A DNA stretch of 64,000 nt, from positions 186,001 through 250,000 of the forward strand of contig NZ_JAKGCT010000004.1 in the NCBI RefSeq assembly GCF_022230885.1, written 5' to 3'. This DNA comes from Paenalcaligenes niemegkensis (GTDB taxonomy: Bacteria; Pseudomonadota; Gammaproteobacteria; Burkholderiales; Burkholderiaceae_B). A model generated the notes under the pieces. The model saw nothing but the letters and a program-made list of their open reading frames with translations. It was not told where the DNA came from and ran no database searches. Position numbers and translations under genes: made by a program. Numbering within the stretch: position 1 is the stretch's first letter; each line of letters opens with the position of its first letter. This document shows, in pieces, positions 58,682 to 64,000 of the stretch.

Positions 58682-58827
58682 CCCAAATCAATTTTACACA
58701 TTTACGTAGATCGGCATTCCTTATCGGTAATTGTGTCGTCCCCTGAAAATTTCTCTCTTATTGCTATCTTCGTTGCAGCGCCTACCTTTTTCTTGACAAC
58801 GAAGCGTTGCTTCAATATGGTATCGAT

Positions 58828-58863
58828 TGTTCGTTTAATGAACAAGTGTTCGTTAGTCGAACA
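58828..58863. promoter_or_regulatory. Two tandem IclR-type palindromic operators
   Basis: TGTTCG-N5-TGAACA at 58828-58844 (one mismatch in the arms) and TGTTCG-N5-CGAACA at 58847-58863 (perfect). Their centres are 19 bp apart, about two helix turns. They lie between iclR and the carrier gene, consistent with cooperative binding. Confidence 0.75.
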
Positions 58864-58974
58864 TAGCATAAGAACGATTCATAACTAGATCAGGGATTCT
58901 GGCGTCATTGACTGCCAGTAGTGATCAAGAAAGTACTTTGATCACATGATCGAATTAACGATAAAAGAGAAAAA

Positions 58975-60339
58975 ATGGATGCTACAGAAAAAAGAAAAAG
59001 GACTGTTACAGATGTGCTGACACGCGCATTTGAACGTTGGACGCCAACGCCGTTTGTAATCGCCGTTATCCTAACGATTATCGTCATGGCGCTCGCATTG
59101 ATCTATACGGATGCGGGCATCCCAAAGGTATTCGAAGCATGGGGGAAAGGCTTGACGGGTTTGCTGGCTTTTATGACGCAGATATCCTTAGCCATTATGT
59201 TTGGTCATGTGCTGGCACACACGCGAAGAGCTCAACGGGCTTTGCTGATGGTGTCGAATTTGCCTAAAACGGCGATACAAGCCTACATCATGGTCACTGT
59301 CTTTTCGAGCTTTGCCACTATCGTGCAGTGGGCGCTGGGTCTGATCGTAGGAGCGGTATTGGCTAAAGCAGTAGCGTTCTCGCTAAAACAGCGTGGTGTA
59401 AAAGTCGATTTTCCTTTGCTAATTGCCGGTGCATATTCAGGATTTATTTTCGCAGGCTTGGCCTACAACGGTACGATTCCCTTAACGTCGGCTACTGGTG
59501 GCTCATTTGTCGAGGCGGCATTGGGGCGCATTGTCGATTTGAGCGAAACTGTATTTACGGTCTACAACATGACGGCTTTGGTGCTGTTGCTTGTGCTAAT
59601 GCCACTATTGCTGGCGTGGCTGCGTCCGCGTGTTAAGCCAGATGAAATTTCGAATCTTGCTCAGGAAAGCGCCGCTGCAGAGGAGCAGTTCGATAGTACG
59701 ATTGAAAACCCGACTGATCATCTAGAGAAAAAACGTTTTCTGACGACAGTGCTGGGTATTTTCCTAGCGACTTATCTGGTTTTCCATTTTTTGCATAATG
59801 GCTTTTCATTAAGCCTGGATATCGTGAACTGGATTATGTTGACGTGTATCTTGTTCATGGTTAGCTCACCCGTGGAACTTATGCACTTGATCAAAAAAGC
59901 GGCATCGTCCGTAGGGGATGTGCTGATTCAGTTTCCCTTATATGCGGGGATTTTGGGCATATTGAGCAGCACGGGATTAGTGGTGGTGCTGAGCGACTTC
60001 TTTATTTCGGTTTCCACGCCAGCCACATTGCCTTTTATTGCTTTTATTGTTGCTGGTGTGGTGAACTTTTCCGTGCCAAGCGCCGGAGCCCAGTTTGCGC
60101 TACAGGGCCCTATCTTTATAGACACTGCTGTTCGTTTAGGCGTGGATCCGGCTGCCGTGATTATGGGCATTTCTTATGGGGATACATGGACGAATTTACT
60201 GCAACCATTTTTCGCCTTGCCTCTGCTGGCCATCGCGGGCCTGCATGTGCGCACGATTTTTAAGTACACCTTTCCGGTTTTCTTATTAAGTGGCGTGATT
60301 CTTGGAAGTACCATGCTTTGGTGGGGGGCTAGCCTCTAG
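58975..60339 (+). CDS. atoE: Short-chain fatty acid carrier, AtoE family
   Basis: 454-residue membrane protein with about 11-12 helices of the AtoE/TIGR00366 family, which moves short-chain fatty acids such as acetoacetate or butyrate. Typical blocks are FERWTPTPFVIAVILTIIVM, GAYSGFIFAGLAYNGTIPLTSAT and NFSVPSAGAQFALQGPIF. It is divergent from the IclR regulator and probably induced by the substrate. No CoA-transferase or thiolase genes accompany it, so the exact acid is open. Confidence 0.9.
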   Translation: MDATEKRKRTVTDVLTRAFERWTPTPFVIAVILTIIVMALALIYTDAGIPKVFEAWGKGLTGLLAFMTQISLAIMFGHVLAHTRRAQRALLMVSNLPKTAIQAYIMVTVFSSFATIVQWALGLIVGAVLAKAVAFSLKQRGVKVDFPLLIAGAYSGFIFAGLAYNGTIPLTSATGGSFVEAALGRIVDLSETVFTVYNMTALVLLLVLMPLLLAWLRPRVKPDEISNLAQESAAAEEQFDSTIENPTDHLEKKRFLTTVLGIFLATYLVFHFLHNGFSLSLDIVNWIMLTCILFMVSSPVELMHLIKKAASSVGDVLIQFPLYAGILGILSSTGLVVVLSDFFISVSTPATLPFIAFIVAGVVNFSVPSAGAQFALQGPIFIDTAVRLGVDPAAVIMGISYGDTWTNLLQPFFALPLLAIAGLHVRTIFKYTFPVFLLSGVILGSTMLWWGASL

Positions 60340-60352
60340 CTGAGTGCTATCG

Positions 60353-60892
60353 CTATGACAGTAAGCGAAGCTCAATGGTAGCTTCGCCCTTAGCACTAGA
60401 TACCCAGATGGTTTTATCCTGGACGTTCAGGTTGATGGACATTGAGCGTTCAACCATCGAGGTGAGGGCGTCAGAGGCGGTTTCAGGGATTACAAAAATC
60501 TTGAGCTCTTTAATTCTTGCCACCTTGTTCCTGATCCCTTTCCACCACACATCTACATTTCGTCCGTAGGCGTACACAATAACCTCATTGGCACGGCCGG
60601 CCGCTTTGATAAGGCGGCGGTCGTCTGGCAGGCCGACTTCAATCCATTGTTGAATAGCGCCGGTTAAGTCGCGTCGCCAGAGATCGGGTTCATTGGCATC
60701 GCTTAAACCCAAGGCAAAGGCCAGGCTATCCGTGTCATCACTATGTACTGCATAGGCCAACAGGCGTACCATCAGCCGTTCTTCGGTTTCAGACGGATGC
60801 TTAGCCGCGGTTACCGAATGAGTGGCGTAATAAGGCCGATCATTGTCGGCAATGTGCAGGTCGGCTTTATAAATCGTAGAACGTAGGGCCAT
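60353..60892 (-). CDS. yaeQ: YaeQ family protein
   Basis: Conserved cytoplasmic protein with a PD-(D/E)XK nuclease-like fold. The start is set at the ATG at 60892 (MALRSTIYKADLHIAD), the family N terminus, giving 179 residues; the frame extends 17 codons upstream without support. HPSETEERLMVRLLAYAVH and GLSDANEPDLWRRDLTGAIQQWIEVGLPDD are family blocks. Its role is not established; an E. coli-type link to haemolysin-associated expression is weak. Confidence 0.9.
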   Translation of the reverse strand: MALRSTIYKADLHIADNDRPYYATHSVTAAKHPSETEERLMVRLLAYAVHSDDTDSLAFALGLSDANEPDLWRRDLTGAIQQWIEVGLPDDRRLIKAAGRANEVIVYAYGRNVDVWWKGIRNKVARIKELKIFVIPETASDALTSMVERSMSINLNVQDKTIWVSSAKGEATIELRLLS

Positions 60893-61029
60893 GATGTGTC
60901 GATGAGTTAAAGGTCGGCAGAGTGTAACGCAGTCCGTGCACACAACACGTGCCGGTTTACGATTTTAAAAAGAAGGCCGCAGACATTTGCGTCGCGGCCT
61001 GCAATACAGCTTATCGCGTGGCTGATTCG

Positions 61030-61863
61030 CTAGTCGATCAGCTTGCCCATGTCATGAAAGGGGTAGGGGCCTTCGTAGGGGCCTACCATCGCCAGATGCG
61101 ATACCAGACGATTGGCGCCAGGGTCCCAGGCATGAAGGCGGTAAGCCGGAGGTTCCAGGCACCATGCGGACTCTGCATCAGGGGCCAGGTCGAGGCAGAC
61201 CTGATGAGCAGGGGCCGGACAGGTGGACGCAATTGTTCCGCCAAAGCGGGTGTCGATAGCGCGGTGTAAGTGGCCGCAAATAATTCGCTCCACATTCGGA
61301 TGCTGGCGTACCAGAGCCTCGAGTTCTGGAGCGCCTTCCAACAGGCCAATTTTGTCCATATGTCCAATCAGGGTGTCGAAAGGAGGATGGTGCATGGCAA
61401 TAACCACAGGGTGCTCAGCGTTATCTGCCAGGGCTTTTTCCAGCCATGCCAGGCGCTCCTTGCACAGGCGGCCACTGCTCAGACCGATCTCACCGGTGTC
61501 CAGCGCGATCAGCCTGAGCGGACCAACGGGCACGACAAACTGGGCGAACCTGCTGTCACCGTCCAGATAGGTGTGCGAGGGAAAGCACGCACGTAAGCGA
61601 TTGCGTTCGTCATGGTTGCCCGGAATCATATAAATTGGGGCTTTGAGAGGCGCAAGCAGCTCGTGTAAATGGGCGTATTCGGCATCGCGGCCGAAATCAG
61701 TCAGGTCGCCCGTGATGACGACTGCTTCGACTTGTTGTGGCAAGGCGTTGATTGCTGCTACGGCATTTTCTAAATAGGGCGCCGTATTGATGCGGCCGTA
61801 AGCGAGTCGTCCGGGCTCTCGGATGTGCAGATCTGTAATCTGCGCAAAAAGGGTGGTTGTCAT
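61030..61863 (-). CDS. Calcineurin-like phosphodiesterase
   Basis: Metallophosphoesterase with all five motifs: QITDLHI, GDLTDFG, GNHDER, MHHPPF and GHLHRA. The length of 277 residues and motif spacing resemble CpdA-type cyclic nucleotide and glycerophosphodiester phosphodiesterases. Its start overlaps the stop of the ABC ATPase by four bases, so it is part of the importer operon. That linkage argues for an imported phosphodiester substrate over cAMP. Confidence 0.9.
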   Translation of the reverse strand: MTTTLFAQITDLHIREPGRLAYGRINTAPYLENAVAAINALPQQVEAVVITGDLTDFGRDAEYAHLHELLAPLKAPIYMIPGNHDERNRLRACFPSHTYLDGDSRFAQFVVPVGPLRLIALDTGEIGLSSGRLCKERLAWLEKALADNAEHPVVIAMHHPPFDTLIGHMDKIGLLEGAPELEALVRQHPNVERIICGHLHRAIDTRFGGTIASTCPAPAHQVCLDLAPDAESAWCLEPPAYRLHAWDPGANRLVSHLAMVGPYEGPYPFHDMGKLID

Positions 61864-62922
61864 ACTGCACCTTCGGAATTCAAAAGTCGGTCTGGGTGAA
61901 TGCGCAAGCCAATGCGGTCACCTGTACGGAAAGCACACTGGTTGCTGACTTCAGCCATTAAGGGAGGCTGGTGCGCCAGGTTCAGGCGTAATTGGATGCG
62001 TTCGCCTAAAAAGCTGCGATGGGCAACTTCGGCGGTCGCCCAGCCGTCGGCGACAGCTCCCAGTTCAATGTCTTCAGGCCGCACCAGCAGACGCGCGCTG
62101 TTTTTCAGGGCAGCAGGACAGGGCATGGCAAGATCGCCAAGCTGAATAATGCCATTCTGCCGTGCCTGCTCATCACGTTCCAGACGGTTGACGCGGCCCA
62201 GGAATTCAGCCACAAAGGGGTGCTCGGGGCGGCGATACAGATCTTCGCCACGACCGACCTGCATGATGTTGCCGGCATGCATGACCGCAAGGCGGTCAGC
62301 GATGGCAAGCGCTTCGTGCTGATCGTGTGTGACGTGTATGGCGGTAATACTTAATTGGCGAAGCAGATCGGCCAGTTCATCACGCAAGGTTTCTTTTAAT
62401 TTGGCGTCCAGGGCAGCCAGCGGCTCGTCCAGCAGCAGCACTCGTGGGCGCACCGCCACAGCACGGGCCAGGGCCACGCGCTGGCGTTGCCCGCCGGACA
62501 GCTCTGCGGGACGTTTGTGTTCCAGGCCATTTAATCGCACCAGGTCGATTAATTGCCCAACAACCTTTTTTCTCGGTGTCATTCACCCCACGAATCGTCA
62601 GGCCGTAGGCGATATTTGCCTGAACGCTCATTTGCGGGAATAAGGCGTAACTTTGAAACACCATGCCGACATTGCGTTCCTCTACGGGACGGCGGGTGAC
62701 ATCTTGGGTGCCGAACAGAATCTGGCTGCCTTCGTCAGCCGTTTCCAGGCCGGCAATCATGCGTAGCAATGTGGTTTTACCGCAGCCAGAGGGGCCCAGC
62801 AATGCCATGACTTCGCCCGGCTCTATATGCAGTTGGGTGGGTTTGAGCCCTTGCGTGCCGTCGGCATAGGTTTTTGCGCCGTTAATAATATCGACGCTGA
62901 TTCTTTCTAGTTGCATCATCAT
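61860..62922 (-). CDS. ABC transporter ATP-binding protein, PotA/PhnT-like, frameshifted
   Basis: Import ATPase with Walker [11 protein letters not shown]-loop FQSYALF, signature [14 protein letters not shown], Walker [13 protein letters not shown]-loop THDQHEA and a TOBE domain. The frame changes near 62564-62571; one extra G or two missing bases on the coding strand. Repair links VNDTEKK to [21 protein letters not shown], for about 353 residues. Polyamine, iron, 2-aminoethylphosphonate and glycerophosphodiester importers share this subfamily. Confidence 0.88.
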
Positions 62923-62926
62923 TAGA

Positions 62927-63727
62927 TTAGTTTCCGTAGTTCTTCTGCACGATATTCGCTACCGTTTGCATAATCCAGAGCACCGGTAAAATTACGGCAA
63001 AAAACACCAGGGTGTAGGCCGAGCCGATTTCCAGGCGCATTGAGGCGTAGCTATCGGCCAGCCCGACGGGAAGGGTACGGGTAAGCGGGGTATGCAGCAT
63101 CCATGTCAGGTTGAATTCGCCAATCGACAAGGTAAATACCATCATGGATCCGGCCACTACTGCAGGAAAAACGGCAGGCACTATTACGCCTATAAAACGG
63201 CGTGGAAAGCTGGCACCCAGCGTGCGTGCCGCTTCTTCAATAGCGATAAGCTCGTTTTTTTGCAGGGCCGAAGCGACAGTACGCACCATGAAGGGCAAGG
63301 TGAAAACAATATGGCCCACCAGGATGAAGGCGAAGCTTTGGCGAAAGAAACTGATTTGTCCGTAAGCCAAAATCAGGGCCAGCGCGGAAGCCAGGCCGGG
63401 GACAGCGACGGGAAGGGTAATGAGTTCTTCGAAAGCACGGGCCCAGCGAGAAGGGTTTCTAGCCAATGCATAAGCACAGGGAACGCCGATGATCAGGGTG
63501 CTGGCCACACAGGCCAGGGCAATCGCAATCGACCAGCCCACTGTGCCACCGTAGACGCTCCAGACTTCGTTAATCCAGCGAAAGGTAAATCCACTTTTGT
63601 ATCCGACACTGAAATTATTGATCAGGCCAGCATAAATAGATAGCAGCATGGGCAGGATCATGAACAGGCAGACCAGCCAGGTAATGACGCTGAGTATTGG
63701 GGCTTTTTTGTTTAGGGTTTGACTCAT
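62927..63727 (-). CDS. ABC transporter permease, PotC/PhnV-like
   Basis: 266-residue permease with six helices. The coupling loop is [24 protein letters not shown]. It begins four bases inside the end of the upstream permease gene and ends 4 bp before the ATPase start. It forms the membrane channel with its neighbour. The substrate is not decided; see the phosphodiesterase. Confidence 0.88.
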   Translation of the reverse strand: MSQTLNKKAPILSVITWLVCLFMILPMLLSIYAGLINNFSVGYKSGFTFRWINEVWSVYGGTVGWSIAIALACVASTLIIGVPCAYALARNPSRWARAFEELITLPVAVPGLASALALILAYGQISFFRQSFAFILVGHIVFTLPFMVRTVASALQKNELIAIEEAARTLGASFPRRFIGVIVPAVFPAVVAGSMMVFTLSIGEFNLTWMLHTPLTRTLPVGLADSYASMRLEIGSAYTLVFFAVILPVLWIMQTVANIVQKNYGN

Positions 63728-64000
63728 GCCGGACGCCCCAGAGTACGGTTGCCTGATTCGGAGACAATACGTGCGATAAACAAGACCGCCCAGGTGATCA
63801 GGCCAAGGGCAACGGACAAGGAAGCAGCCAGGGCAAAGTTGGCATAGTTGGTGAATTCGTTGTAGATCGAAATAGGCAACACTTCGAACTTGCTCGATAA
63901 GGTAAAGGCGGTGCCAAAGGCCCCCATGGCCGTGGCAAAGATAATTGCGCCACAGGCTACGGTGGTGGGTGCCAGCTGGGGTATCCAGACATCGCGGGTG
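63724..64000 (-). CDS. ABC transporter permease, PotB/PhnU-like, partial
   Basis: The 3' end of a permease gene whose start lies beyond the right edge of the window. The frame is open to the edge (upstream residues read WIPQLAPTTVACGAIIFATAMGAFG) and ends with a final helix and [22 protein letters not shown] is typical of PotB/PhnU-type second-half permeases. Paired with the next gene; a substrate-binding protein is expected further upstream. Confidence 0.82.
   Translation of the reverse strand, partial: TRDVWIPQLAPTTVACGAIIFATAMGAFGTAFTLSSKFEVLPISIYNEFTNYANFALAASLSVALGLITWAVLFIARIVSESGNRTLGRPA

Noticed and set aside
60365..60387. Short hairpin (GCGAAGC / GCTTCGC) near the end of yaeQ
   Set aside because: It lies inside the coding sequence and lacks a following T tract; probably chance.

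Overview
The window looks like a chromosomal segment of a moderate-GC betaproteobacterium of the Alcaligenaceae type (Bordetella, Achromobacter, Advenella or Pusillimonas relatives). The basis is gene content and protein style: a Burkholderiales-type porin, a three-repeat DUF4148 protein, a tripartite-tricarboxylate transporter, a fused MnhA-MnhB antiporter subunit, Bordetella-like hemin genes and a partial Sox/flavocytochrome c cluster. An Advenella-like thiosulfate or sulfide oxidiser would fit, but the genus is inference. I saw no rRNA, tRNA, CRISPR array, phage or intact insertion sequence.

Layout. 0.2-2 kb: porin and a TetR regulator. 2.2-7.8 kb: a six-gene catabolic operon with a Rieske oxygenase, a TIM-barrel protein, glutathione-dependent formaldehyde dehydrogenase, ferredoxin reductase, ferredoxin and a cysteine hydrolase, preceded by tandem TetR-type operators. 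7.9-11.8 kb: sulfate ABC importer. 12-14.2 kb: tonB-exbB-exbD under a Fur-like box. 14.4-16.2 kb: OmpR-type two-component system. 16.2-18.6 kb: TerC/CBS membrane protein and a small secreted protein. 18.7-24.8 kb: Mrp-type cation/proton antiporter. 25-32.5 kb: hemN behind an FNR/Anr box, nitronate monooxygenase, aquaporin-family channel, tctBA, and a TetR/HPP divergent pair around a 20-bp palindrome. 32.9-34.2 kb: argG. 34.5-39.8 kb: sulfur oxidation genes with two flavocytochrome c flavoproteins, soxYZ, one cytochrome c and a YeeE/YedE transporter, but no soxAXB or soxCD. 40-51.4 kb: stress and redox enzymes plus a cytochrome c/PQQ-alcohol dehydrogenase pair. 51.5-55.2 kb: hmuSTUV heme use. 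55.4-64 kb: class V aminotransferase, PQQ sugar dehydrogenase, IclR regulator with tandem operators and an AtoE-type carrier, YaeQ, and a PotABC/Phn-like ABC importer with a phosphodiesterase; its first permease runs off the window.

An overriding observation: about 18 genes are broken by about 20 single-position frameshifts, nearly all in homopolymers and mostly one missing base. Translating across the break restores a full family member each time. This points to homopolymer errors in the underlying assembly rather than real gene decay. I therefore annotate these genes over their full corrected span as CDS and state the break point. Corrected lengths assume a one-base repair.

How the parts fit: the cell appears equipped to demethylate or hydroxylate an unknown methylated substrate and burn off formaldehyde, to oxidise reduced sulfur in the periplasm, to take up sulfate, heme and probably an organophosphate or polyamine, and to handle cation, oxidative and quinone stress.
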